The notes beneath the pieces are model-generated. The model was not told the origin of the DNA, made no database searches, and saw nothing but the letters and a program-made list of their open reading frames with translations. 64,000 nucleotides of DNA from Clostridia bacterium (GTDB taxonomy: Bacteria > Bacillota > Clostridia > Oscillospirales > Acutalibacteraceae). Below, in pieces: positions 43,081 through 50,865 of the stretch; position 1 is the first letter of the stretch; each line of letters begins with the position of its first letter. The translations under genes and the position numbers were made by a program. The stretch covers positions 1 to 64,000 of the forward strand of contig CAAFVV010000016.1 of assembly GCA_900766585.1 (NCBI GenBank), written 5' to 3'.

Positions 43081-44492
43081 TCATTGACTATATCGGCGTC
43101 AAGGAAATCGACGGCTCGCTCGTGGTCATTGACGGCATCAAAAACGCCACGTTTGAAGAGACCGTCACGATCCGTCTGGACAACGGCACCGAACGAACCG
43201 GGCGCATCGTGCTTTTAGAGCAGGATCGCGCCGTTATTCAGGTGTTTGAGGGCACAAACGGCATTTCGCTGGACAATACCCGCACCCGGTTAAAGGGCAA
43301 GCCGGTCGAGCTGCCGCTTTCGCCCGAGCTGCTCGGGCGCACCTTTGACGGTGCCGGCCGCCCGATCGACGGCATGGGGCCTCTGTATCCGCTGGTCAGC
43401 CGCGATGTCAACGGCAGCGCCATCAACCCTGTCTCCCGCATTTACCCCCGCAATTTCATCTCCACCGGCATCTCCTCCATCGACTGCATGTGCACTCTGA
43501 TCCGCGGTCAGAAGCTGCCGATCTTCTCCGGCTCCGGCATGAGCCATAACGAGCTTGCCGCCCAGATCGTGCGGCAGGCGAAAATCGCCGGCGACGACCG
43601 CAAGGATTTTGCCGTTGTGTTTGCCGCCATGGGCGTAAAAAACGACGTGGCGGACTATTTCCGCCGCAGCTTTGCGGAAAGCGGCGTGCTCGGCCGCGTG
43701 GCGATGTTTCTGAATCTGTCGAACGACCCGATCGTGGAACGTATCCTGACCCCCCGCTGCGCGCTGACTGCGGCGGAGTATCTGGCCTTCGACTGCGGTA
43801 TGCACATTCTGGTCATCATGACCGACATGACCTCCTATGCCGAAGCGTGCCGCGAGCTGTCCTCCTCCAAGGGCGAAATTCCCGGCAGAAAGGGTTATCC
43901 CGGCTATCTCTACTCCGATTTGGCGTCGCTGTATGAGCGCGCGGGCATGATCAAAGGGTCGAAAGGCTCTGTCACGCAGCTGCCGATCCTGACCATGCCC
44001 AACGACGACATCACGCACCCCGTTCCCGATCTGACCGGCTATATCACCGAGGGGCAGATCGTGCTGGACCGCAGTCTGGAAGCCGCCGGTATCTATCCGC
44101 CGGTGTCCGTGCTGCCCTCCCTCTCCCGACTGATGAAGGACGGCATCGGCGAGGGCTTTACCCGCGAGGATCACGCTGCCGTGTCCAATCAGCTGTTCTC
44201 CTGCTACGCCCGCGTGCAGGAGGCACGCTCCCTTGCCTCGGTCATCGGCGAGGAGGAGCTGTCGGAAAACGACAAGCGGCTGCTCACGTTCGGGCGGCTG
44301 TTTGACTCCTGCTTTATCAACCAGAGCCGCACGGTCAGCCGTTCCATTGACCAGACGCTGGATCTGGGCTGGCGGCTTTTGTCCACCCTCCCGCGTGAAG
44401 AGCTGGATCGCGTGGACGATAAGACGCTCGATGCCCATTATCGTCCCGAACCGTTTACCGATGAGACCCATGAATCCGCGGCACAAAAATAA
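43077..44492 (+). CDS. ntpB: V/A-type ATPase non-catalytic subunit B
   Basis: 471 residues, the regulatory partner of A. Seen: VSRIYPRNFISTGISSIDCM, LPIFSGSGMSHNELAAQI in place of a P-loop as expected for B, VIMTDMTSYAEACRELS and PGRKGYPGYLYSDLA. Translationally coupled to A. Confidence 0.97.
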   Translation: MIIDYIGVKEIDGSLVVIDGIKNATFEETVTIRLDNGTERTGRIVLLEQDRAVIQVFEGTNGISLDNTRTRLKGKPVELPLSPELLGRTFDGAGRPIDGMGPLYPLVSRDVNGSAINPVSRIYPRNFISTGISSIDCMCTLIRGQKLPIFSGSGMSHNELAAQIVRQAKIAGDDRKDFAVVFAAMGVKNDVADYFRRSFAESGVLGRVAMFLNLSNDPIVERILTPRCALTAAEYLAFDCGMHILVIMTDMTSYAEACRELSSSKGEIPGRKGYPGYLYSDLASLYERAGMIKGSKGSVTQLPILTMPNDDITHPVPDLTGYITEGQIVLDRSLEAAGIYPPVSVLPSLSRLMKDGIGEGFTREDHAAVSNQLFSCYARVQEARSLASVIGEEELSENDKRLLTFGRLFDSCFINQSRTVSRSIDQTLDLGWRLLSTLPREELDRVDDKTLDAHYRPEPFTDETHESAAQK

Positions 44493-44525
44493 GCCGCGGC
44501 GTTGCCGAAAGGGCGGTGAAACTCC

Positions 44526-45140
44526 ATGGCGCTTGCCGTCGTCCCGACAAAGGGAAACCTGATCCAAACCAAAAAGACACTGGCGCTCGCCAAGACCGGC
44601 TTTGAGCTGATGGATCGCAAGCGGAATATTCTGCTGCGGGAGATCATGCGGCTGGTCGACCGCGCCAAAACCATCCAGGGCGAAATCGACGGCTGTTATC
44701 ATAATGCCTATCTTGCCCTGCAGCGCGCCAATATCATCCACGGTCTCTGCCGGGAGATCGCCGATGCCGTGCCGATTGAAGAGGGACTGACCCTGACAGC
44801 GCGCAGCGTTATGGGCGTCGAGCTGCCGACCGTGCGGCTGGAAAAACGACCGCTCGAGCTGGTCTACGGACTCGCGGACACCAGCTGCACCGTGGATGAG
44901 GCGTATATCCAGTTCGACCGCGTCAAGCACCTGACGGCGGAGCTGGCGGAGGTGGAGACCAGCGTCTACCGTCTTGCCGCCGCGGTCGGCAAGACCCAAA
45001 AGCGCGCCAATGCCCTGCGCAACATCATTATTCCGCGCCTGACCGCCACCTCAAAGCAGATCACTGATTCCCTGGAGGAAAAGGAGCGCGAGGAATTTTC
45101 CCGGCTCAAACGGATCAAAGCCCAGGCGGACGCCAGATGA
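44526..45140 (+). CDS. ntpD: V/A-type ATPase subunit D (central shaft)
   Basis: 204 residues, mainly two long helices: PTKGNLIQTKKTLALAKTG at the N-terminus and RRVNALE-like QKRANALRNIIIPRL near the C-terminus, the paired signatures of subunit D. It is the last gene of the operon. No strong terminator follows within the next 100 bases. Confidence 0.95.
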   Translation: MALAVVPTKGNLIQTKKTLALAKTGFELMDRKRNILLREIMRLVDRAKTIQGEIDGCYHNAYLALQRANIIHGLCREIADAVPIEEGLTLTARSVMGVELPTVRLEKRPLELVYGLADTSCTVDEAYIQFDRVKHLTAELAEVETSVYRLAAAVGKTQKRANALRNIIIPRLTATSKQITDSLEEKEREEFSRLKRIKAQADAR

Positions 45141-45243
45141 TCCGTTTTCGGTTCTGTATTGCTGTTTTCCCGATAAAATGCAAGGCAGGTCTTGGCGGCC
45201 TTCCGAAAAATACCGGCAGGGACAAAAAAATCCGGAAAACCGC

Positions 45244-45272
45244 TTGCTTTTTTCTGATTTTCAGTGTATAAT
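45244..45272 (+). promoter_or_regulatory. Promoter of tRNA-Arg
   Basis: TTGCTT (45244-45249), 17 bases, TATAAT (45267-45272), with the tRNA starting 36 bases downstream. A small CCTGTGTACAGG hairpin lies in the leader. Confidence 0.8.
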
Positions 45273-45307
45273 AGTGGTTGTTCCTGTGTACAGGGACGAC
45301 CGTATAC

Positions 45308-45381
45308 CCGCCCGTGGCGAAGCTGGATATCGCAGTGGATTCCGATTCCAAAGGCCGGGGGTTCGAATCCCTCCGGGCGGG
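45308..45381 (+). tRNA. tRNA-Arg(CCG)
   Basis: Cloverleaf drawn by hand: acceptor CCGCCCG/CGGGCGG, D-stem GCGA/TCGC, anticodon stem GTGGA/TCCAA with loop TTCCGAT (anticodon CCG, reads CGG), T-arm GGGGG TTCGAAT CCCTC, discriminator G. The first anticodon-stem pair is a G-A mismatch. 74 bases; CCA is not encoded. It has its own promoter and terminator and lies at the left border of the prophage. Confidence 0.92.
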
Positions 45382-45390
45382 CCAAAAACG

Positions 45391-45434
45391 AAAACCCCGC
45401 GAAGCCTTATATATCAAGGCTTCGCGGGGTTTTT
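45391..45434 (+). terminator. Terminator after tRNA-Arg
   Basis: A 16-bp perfect stem AACCCCGCGAAGCCTT / AAGGCTTCGCGGGGTT with a seven-base loop, followed by a T run. It is among the strongest hairpins in the window. Confidence 0.95.
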
Positions 45435-45474
45435 GCTTATCTGTTTATTCGTCTTGCACGACCAAAGAAAGCCA

Positions 45475-45543
45475 CCAAAATCCGTCAAAATCCGCTTTGT
45501 AGACAGGTCAGCAGACAGGTATTTTCCGGCGTTTCCTGTCTGC
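45475..45543. other. Candidate attachment region / phage end
   Basis: Between the tRNA terminator and the last phage gene: two tandem 10-base repeats CCAAAATCCG and TCAAAATCCG (45475-45494), two copies of AGACAGGT (45501-45508, 45513-45520), and a 9-bp inverted repeat GCAGACAGG/CCTGTCTGC (45511-45543). Such direct repeats resemble integrase arm sites, and the stem-loop lies after the last phage gene on the minus strand but without a U-tract. The core att cannot be fixed without the other end. Confidence 0.4.
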
Positions 45544-45566
45544 AAAAACGGACGTTGCCCGTTTCT

Positions 45567-45953
45567 TTACTCCTTCATCCTCCCGATCAATGCCTCACCT
45601 GCACCTTTGATCAGGGCGGAGACGTCGACACCGGCGGCAGTGAGCAGATTCTTTGCCGGGTCGGACATTTTTGCGGCGGCACCGTCCAGCAGCAGCTTAC
45701 CGAGGGCAGAAATTTCCTCACCGGTCAGCTTGCCGTCGGCGCTGTCGGCTTTCCACTGTTCCACCGTGGTCTGCTGAAGCTCCCACACGGTCTGCTGTGC
45801 GGCGCGGATGGCCTCTTCGGCAGCGTCGGTGATGTTGCCCAGCTCTGTCCGCTTGGCGAGCTTGGCGGTCAGCCAGGTGCCGAGCACGCCGATCAGCGTG
45901 ATAAGCAGCGTCGCGACGATCTGCACGAGATTTTCCATGAGTAGGTTTGCCAT
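45567..45953 (-). CDS. Phage holin, LLH-family-like
   Basis: 128 residues with one N-terminal membrane segment (QIVATLLITLIGVLGTWL), then a charged helical part and an Ala-rich C-terminus (LTAAGVDVSALIKGAGEAL). The pattern resembles the LLH holin superfamily of lactobacillal and clostridial phages. Start follows AAAAGGAGG. It is the last gene of the prophage in transcription order, after another small membrane protein. Confidence 0.75.
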   Translation of the reverse strand: MANLLMENLVQIVATLLITLIGVLGTWLTAKLAKRTELGNITDAAEEAIRAAQQTVWELQQTTVEQWKADSADGKLTGEEISALGKLLLDGAAAKMSDPAKNLLTAAGVDVSALIKGAGEALIGRMKE

Positions 45954-46024
45954 GATGTATTCCTCCTTTTATTCGTCCGGCAAGTTAACTTGCCGGTAAC
46001 TTGCGTGTATTTGCAGCCCGCGGT

Positions 46025-46330
46025 CTACTCCTCCTTCTTGGATTTATCCTCTGTCGGCAAAGCGATGCAGGCGTGATACAGCTCCGTCGCGACATCGTTG
46101 CCGCCGAGGGCATGATAGGCTTTATACGCCCGTGTCAGCGCTTCCTTGGCGTATAACGGGCAATACGCACGCTCGGTATATTTATCATACGAGCGGATGA
46201 TCTCCGCCCGCAGCAGGCATTGCAGCCCGTTTTTGACGGCGCGGAGCTTGACGAGCATCGTGCCCGCGAAGCTGACCGCCCCGCCGCAGAGGAAGGGCAC
46301 GAGCCAAGCAAGGAGCTTGTCCACGGTCAT
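46025..46330 (-). CDS. Small phage membrane protein, second holin-like protein
   Basis: About 101 residues with one membrane segment near the N-terminus (LLAWLVPFLCGGAVSFAGTM) and a charged C-terminus ending KSKKEE. The ATG at 46330 overlaps the endolysin stop (ATGA); a GTG two codons later is better spaced from GGGAGGG. Function unknown; by position, a holin, antiholin or spanin-like lysis helper. Confidence 0.65.
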   Translation of the reverse strand: MTVDKLLAWLVPFLCGGAVSFAGTMLVKLRAVKNGLQCLLRAEIIRSYDKYTERAYCPLYAKEALTRAYKAYHALGGNDVATELYHACIALPTEDKSKKEE

Positions 46331-47196
46331 CCCTCCCATGCAAGCAGATAATACCAGTCGGCACCGGCGATCACGCCGTCGGCGGTCAGTCCGTAGGCGG
46401 TCTGAAAATTACGGATCGCCGTATCGGTCAGCCCGCGCGGCTCGCCGTCCACCCTGCCGGTGTAATACCCCATCGTGCGGAGCCGCCGCTGCACCCACTC
46501 GGATGCATAGCCGTCCACATTGCGCCTGACCTTGTGCTTTTTTGCGAAAGCATACGTCCGTGCGCCCGGGTTGCCGTCCGCGAGGATGCGGGCATTATGC
46601 TGCCGGTTTAACCACTGCATGAGGTCGCGGCACTCGTCCGAGGCGGTCTTGCCCCAGCGCAGGACGGGCTTGTCGCCGCGGTTGCCCTGCACATTGGCGG
46701 CGCGGTAGGTCGGCATACCGGGCAGCGCCTTTTCCCCGCGCAGATACGGCACCGGGTCAGTCCAGCCGGTTTTTCCGAGCTTTTTGTCCTCGATGTCGAT
46801 GCCGAAATGCAAATGCACGCCGGTCGCGTGCCCGGTTCTGCCCATTGTGGCCATCGGCTGCCCGGCTTTTACCGTGTCGCCCTTTTTCACCAGCAGGCTG
46901 TCCTTGGCGAGATGGTAGTACACCGTGTCATAGCCGTCGCGCCCGTCATAGCTCTTGTGCTGCACGATGATGAAATTGCCCGCCGAGCCGTCACGGGTCG
47001 AGCCTGAATAGCTGTTGCGGGTCTTCTGCACCACGCCGTCCACGGGGCAGAGGATGGCAGTGGTCGCGCCGATGAGGTCAACGCCGTTGTGGGTGGATGC
47101 TTTGCCCGTAATGGGATCCCTGCGCGTCCCGAACGGCGAGGTGATCTGCTCCTCCCCGCCCATCAGGACATTGAGCTTTGCGTTTAATGCGGTCAT
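46327..47196 (-). CDS. Endolysin: M23 peptidase with peptidoglycan-binding domain
   Basis: 289 residues. An N-terminal LytM/M23 zinc metallopeptidase domain with HNGVDLIGA (H-x(3)-D) and VHLHFGIDI (H-x-H) as zinc ligands, and a C-terminal peptidoglycan-binding domain (about 225-289, SEWVQRRLRTMGYYTGRVDG and IRNFQTAYGLTADGV). It should cut peptide cross-bridges at the end of the lytic cycle. No signal peptide is seen, so a holin is needed. It overlaps the next gene by four bases. Confidence 0.9.
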   Translation of the reverse strand: MTALNAKLNVLMGGEEQITSPFGTRRDPITGKASTHNGVDLIGATTAILCPVDGVVQKTRNSYSGSTRDGSAGNFIIVQHKSYDGRDGYDTVYYHLAKDSLLVKKGDTVKAGQPMATMGRTGHATGVHLHFGIDIEDKKLGKTGWTDPVPYLRGEKALPGMPTYRAANVQGNRGDKPVLRWGKTASDECRDLMQWLNRQHNARILADGNPGARTYAFAKKHKVRRNVDGYASEWVQRRLRTMGYYTGRVDGEPRGLTDTAIRNFQTAYGLTADGVIAGADWYYLLAWEG

Positions 47197-47211
47197 GGTT
47201 TGTTCCTCCTT

Positions 47212-48963
47212 TTACAGTAAGCCGATGATTTTGGATACGGTCATATCCGTCGCGGCGGAATGGCTACTGCCCGCCGCGTGCGTCACGTTTTTTGCAGCCG
47301 TCAGCTTCCAGCTGTTTCCGCTTGCCGTAATGTTAATGCCGAGAAAATAGGCGTTTCCTCCAGCCACCTGCGCCACACCCGATCCGCGTATGTAGTTAGC
47401 GCCGTCACTCATCCGCGCCGCAATAACCGCCGAGCCCTGGCCGGTGCAGTATATGGCAAACAGCTGATAGTTCGCCGAGCCGGGAACCGTGACGGTCTCT
47501 CCCGTCGCCAACTTCCCCGACCACAGCAGTTTACCGATACCGAGCGCTGTCCGCAGTTTTTCTGCCGTGTAGCTGCCGCCAAATGTCAGCCCACCGCACA
47601 GCTGCAGGCCCGCGGCGGCGATCAACTGTCCGTTGACGCGGAAATCATCCTCGCCCCAGTCGAATACCGGGATGCCGCGGCTGACGGTCAGCGTCACGGT
47701 CGCCGTTCTAAACTTGTCCTCTATGCGCGCCTCGATCTCGTGGGAATAGGCATAGCCCAGCCCGTAGAGCGTGGTCTCTGCCGTCCAGGTCTGCGCCGCG
47801 CTGTTAAGCGTTACACTGATGGCGGTATAGGCTGACCATGTGCCGCCCGTTTGCCGGTGCCGCTCTTTGACCGTGACCGTATTGCTGACCGCACCGAAGC
47901 TGCCGGCATACACCTTTCCGGAGGCGGTCAGGGTCACGGTCGCATCAGTCGGCGCCGTCCGCACAGCTTCCGCCGATATCGTCGGCAGGATATACGGCAC
48001 CATGGACACCTTGACAAGAGATGAGGCATCAAAGCCGCGGCTGTCTTTGGCATAAAAATTATAGCTGTCTCTTTCCGCTGCCGAAAAGATCACGCTGTTG
48101 CTGCCCGATGCGACCGCCGTTCCATTGACCGTCCGGCTGGTCAGCGTCGCGCCGTGGTTGGTCGAGGCTGTCATGGTCGCCTTTGCCGTGGACACATACC
48201 GGATCAGCTTGCTGCTGTCCCCGGTGCAGGTGATGCTCGCCGCGTTGATATCCGCCACCGTGCCGGACACCGTGACCGTGTCATACGCCGAGGCGGTCAT
48301 GGTCGCGGTTTTGGTGCCGACGCTCGTGCTGCCGTTGTAGGTCTCGCACTGGATCGTCACCGTGACGCCCTTATCCGACGCGCCGAGCAGATCATACAGT
48401 GACGCCGGCACTGTCCAGCTGTAGCTTTTCTGCGCCGTCTTGGTCACGATCACGGTATAGGCGCTCTGCCCCGCCGCCTTGTAGCGCAGCGTATGGGTAA
48501 ATGCCGACGATGCCGCCGAGATCGTCAGCGTGGATATGCCGCCGATGCGGGCGTTTGTCGCGCTGACCGACGACGCGCGCGGGATGGCGGTCAGCGTCAT
48601 GCTGCCGCTGCCGGACACGGCACCCGGCGTGTAGGACGCCGACGCCATGTCAATGCTGTACGCGAGCGGCATAGTCTTGGTGCCGTCCGCATTGTGCCGG
48701 ATCGTCGCCGTGCCGCTGCACAGCGTCAGCGTGCCGTTTGCCGCTATGGAATAGTAGGTCTTGCCGCGCGCCAATGAAGCGCGCACCGTGCCGTCGAGCG
48801 ACACCGAATAACCGATGCTGTACTGCTCAAAATACTTGTTTGACGCGTTGGATTTCAGCGCGAGGGTATAGGTGATATCGCTCGTGTTTGCCGCTGTGTT
48901 GACCTTTTCCGTCAGCGTCAGCGACAGGGTATACCCGTTGCTGGTCTTGCTGTATACTGCCAT
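47212..48963 (-). CDS. Phage tail/baseplate structural protein (DUF859-like)
   Basis: 583 residues, Thr/Ser/Ala-rich and beta-strand in character, with repeated short segments such as TVSGTVADINAASITCTGDSS. Near residue 435 it has PVFDWGEDDFRVNG, the word I associate with DUF859-type minor structural proteins of siphoviruses, followed by a different C-terminal domain (about 470-583). Likely at the tail tip, possibly the receptor binder. Start at 48963 follows TAGGAGGGCG. It lies between the tail-tip protein and the endolysin. Confidence 0.7.
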   Translation of the reverse strand: MAVYSKTSNGYTLSLTLTEKVNTAANTSDITYTLALKSNASNKYFEQYSIGYSVSLDGTVRASLARGKTYYSIAANGTLTLCSGTATIRHNADGTKTMPLAYSIDMASASYTPGAVSGSGSMTLTAIPRASSVSATNARIGGISTLTISAASSAFTHTLRYKAAGQSAYTVIVTKTAQKSYSWTVPASLYDLLGASDKGVTVTIQCETYNGSTSVGTKTATMTASAYDTVTVSGTVADINAASITCTGDSSKLIRYVSTAKATMTASTNHGATLTSRTVNGTAVASGSNSVIFSAAERDSYNFYAKDSRGFDASSLVKVSMVPYILPTISAEAVRTAPTDATVTLTASGKVYAGSFGAVSNTVTVKERHRQTGGTWSAYTAISVTLNSAAQTWTAETTLYGLGYAYSHEIEARIEDKFRTATVTLTVSRGIPVFDWGEDDFRVNGQLIAAAGLQLCGGLTFGGSYTAEKLRTALGIGKLLWSGKLATGETVTVPGSANYQLFAIYCTGQGSAVIAARMSDGANYIRGSGVAQVAGGNAYFLGINITASGNSWKLTAAKNVTHAAGSSHSAATDMTVSKIIGLL

Positions 48964-48973
48964 ATGCGCCCTC

Positions 48974-50500
48974 CTAGCCGATGAAGAAGCAGCCCGTGCG
49001 CGGCTCGCCGTCGGCTTCGTAATCCTCAAAGCGGCTGTTTTGTCCGACGATCAGATACTTGCTCACGCGGATGTTTTTCGCCTTGACCACGCTCTCCTTT
49101 GTCTCGCTGTCCACACCGGCGTACAAAAGCTCCTCCGCCGCAGCGCCGTTCGCGTCCTGCACGGTCAGCCCGGTCTCGTCCACCGTGGTCTTTGTCCCTG
49201 CGCCAGACTTCTCCACCGTCAGCCCGTTTTCGTCAAAGGTAAAGCCGGTTGAGGTAGTGACGGAGTCGATTTCGCCGATTTCTTTTTTCACGAAAATCTG
49301 TACCTGCTCCGCCGTCATGGTGGATTCCACCTTTTTCGTGACCTCGGAGAGCTGCCCCGTCAGGGCGTCCGTGGTTTGCTCAGTCGAAGAAATGGCCGCC
49401 TCTATCCGCTGTTCCTGCTTATCCACGCGCAGGATCGTCTGATTGATGCGCCGATCCGTGGTATCCGCAGCGGCATAGTCGGTTTCGGTTTGTGTGGGCG
49501 CTTCCGCGATGATGGTCTCCGTCATGCCCTGCGCCACGTCCCAGCTGTCCGACAGGCATATGGTGGTATAGGTATCTCCGTCTGTTGTCTCCAGGGTATA
49601 CAGATCGCCTATTTCCGCCCATCCGATGCCGTATGACGTGATCTCGGTCGGGTAGTAAGTCAGCCCTGAGAGCCGCGTATACAGGCCGTCTATGAAATCG
49701 TCGCGGTGGCTGTCCATGATGGGGTTGTTTTCTATGCGTATCTCTTTCCAGCTCTCCGCATTCTCGTCCCGCCGGTAGAGGTTGTCCTCCTGCGGCGACC
49801 GCGCCAAAACTACGCAATTTATCGGCCCGCAGCACTCGCCGATCTTCAGCGCTTTGAGGTTCGACGGGTCTATTGTTTTTCCGGCCGCCGTCGGATACAG
49901 AACGCACACCCTGCCGCCGCGGACGGCCACCATTCCGCCCGCTGCCTGAGCGACGGCGTCAAAGACATCGCGAAAGGTATAGCTGTCGTCAAACGGATCG
50001 CTGTCCATCCACACTCCGGAGTTTGTAAATTCCGCTGTATCCGCAGGCAGTCCGAGCGCACGGCAAAGCGCTGCGAAGTACCCGCCGAGCGTGACAGACC
50101 CGCCGCTGAAGTCCACCGTCGGCGTATACGGCACCATTGCACGAAGCATGCCGTCATAGGCCGTCAGTCTGACCGTGCCCGCGTCGTCGTCATACTCCGC
50201 CTCGCGCACGATAAACGCACCGAAATCCCGCTTCGCCGAATCGCCGTCTGCGGTTACGGTCAGACTGATGCTGACACTCTCACCGACCATGGACGCCGCA
50301 AACGCTGCACCGCCCGCGCCGTCAAGCTCCACGTCAGCCTGCGCCATAACGGATCGGAGCAGCGCCCCCTCCGCGGACAGCTTAAAGCTTACGATGTCGG
50401 CAGTGGTGTACACATCCGCGCCGTGTGTAACTGTCACATCAATTTTGCGCCCGTAGGTCTCTATGGCTGCCGCCATGGCCGCTGCGTTTTCAATGGCCAT
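48974..50500 (-). CDS. Phage tail-tip protein (minor structural, tail-associated)
   Basis: 508 residues. The N-terminal part (about 1-340) is a globular domain like those of tail-associated proteins, with KIDVTVTHGADVYTTADI and FAASMVGESVSISL. The rest is an extended helical linker (about 345-410, VDKQEQRIEAAISSTEQTT) and a short C-terminal module that repeats GLTV words. Longer upstream frames are excluded because GGAGGACATAAAT fixes the ATG at 50500. Position after the tape measure and DUF6711-like gene supports Dit/Tal function. Confidence 0.72.
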   Translation of the reverse strand: MAIENAAAMAAAIETYGRKIDVTVTHGADVYTTADIVSFKLSAEGALLRSVMAQADVELDGAGGAAFAASMVGESVSISLTVTADGDSAKRDFGAFIVREAEYDDDAGTVRLTAYDGMLRAMVPYTPTVDFSGGSVTLGGYFAALCRALGLPADTAEFTNSGVWMDSDPFDDSYTFRDVFDAVAQAAGGMVAVRGGRVCVLYPTAAGKTIDPSNLKALKIGECCGPINCVVLARSPQEDNLYRRDENAESWKEIRIENNPIMDSHRDDFIDGLYTRLSGLTYYPTEITSYGIGWAEIGDLYTLETTDGDTYTTICLSDSWDVAQGMTETIIAEAPTQTETDYAAADTTDRRINQTILRVDKQEQRIEAAISSTEQTTDALTGQLSEVTKKVESTMTAEQVQIFVKKEIGEIDSVTTSTGFTFDENGLTVEKSGAGTKTTVDETGLTVQDANGAAAEELLYAGVDSETKESVVKAKNIRVSKYLIVGQNSRFEDYEADGEPRTGCFFIG

Positions 50501-50502
50501 AT

Positions 50503-50865
50503 TTATGTCCTCCGTTTGTTGGCGATAACGCTTATGCTGATCTGCCCGTGCCTTGCCCGGCGCTGACGCTGCAGCTCGTCGGCGGCGTCGCCGAAATAGA
50601 AGCTCCCCGTCACGTTCTGCTTTTGCTCCGTGTCGTAGTAGGTCACGTTGGCGCTGGCCTTGTTGACCAGCGCCAGAAATTGTGCGGCCTCGTCCTCGGA
50701 TAGGCTGCCCGTCGTGATTTCGATTTTGGGAAATATTCCGATCAGCGTCCCCTTGTTTTCTCCGGTCATGCTCCGCCCGGTATCGCTGCCCCACAGCTTG
50801 CAATAGCTGACCTTGTATTTGATGAGCCGCGGCACGTCCTGTCCGTCGATTTTCAGCAAAGCCAT
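50503..50865 (-). CDS. Phage tail protein, DUF6711-like
   Basis: 120 residues beginning MALLKIDGQDVPRLIKYKVS, with EITTGSLSEDEAAQFLALVN and VTYYDTEQKQNVTGSFYFGD. The N-terminus and GSFYFGD resemble the DUF6711 family found between tape measure and tail tip in Firmicutes phages, probably a distal-tail or hub part. The ATG at 50865 overlaps the tape-measure stop by one base (TGATG). Confidence 0.7.
   Translation of the reverse strand: MALLKIDGQDVPRLIKYKVSYCKLWGSDTGRSMTGENKGTLIGIFPKIEITTGSLSEDEAAQFLALVNKASANVTYYDTEQKQNVTGSFYFGDAADELQRQRRARHGQISISVIANKRRT

Noticed and set aside
41278..44999. Long minus-strand frames opposite ATPase subunits A, B and D
   Set aside because: Shadows of conserved genes; no start signals or domains.
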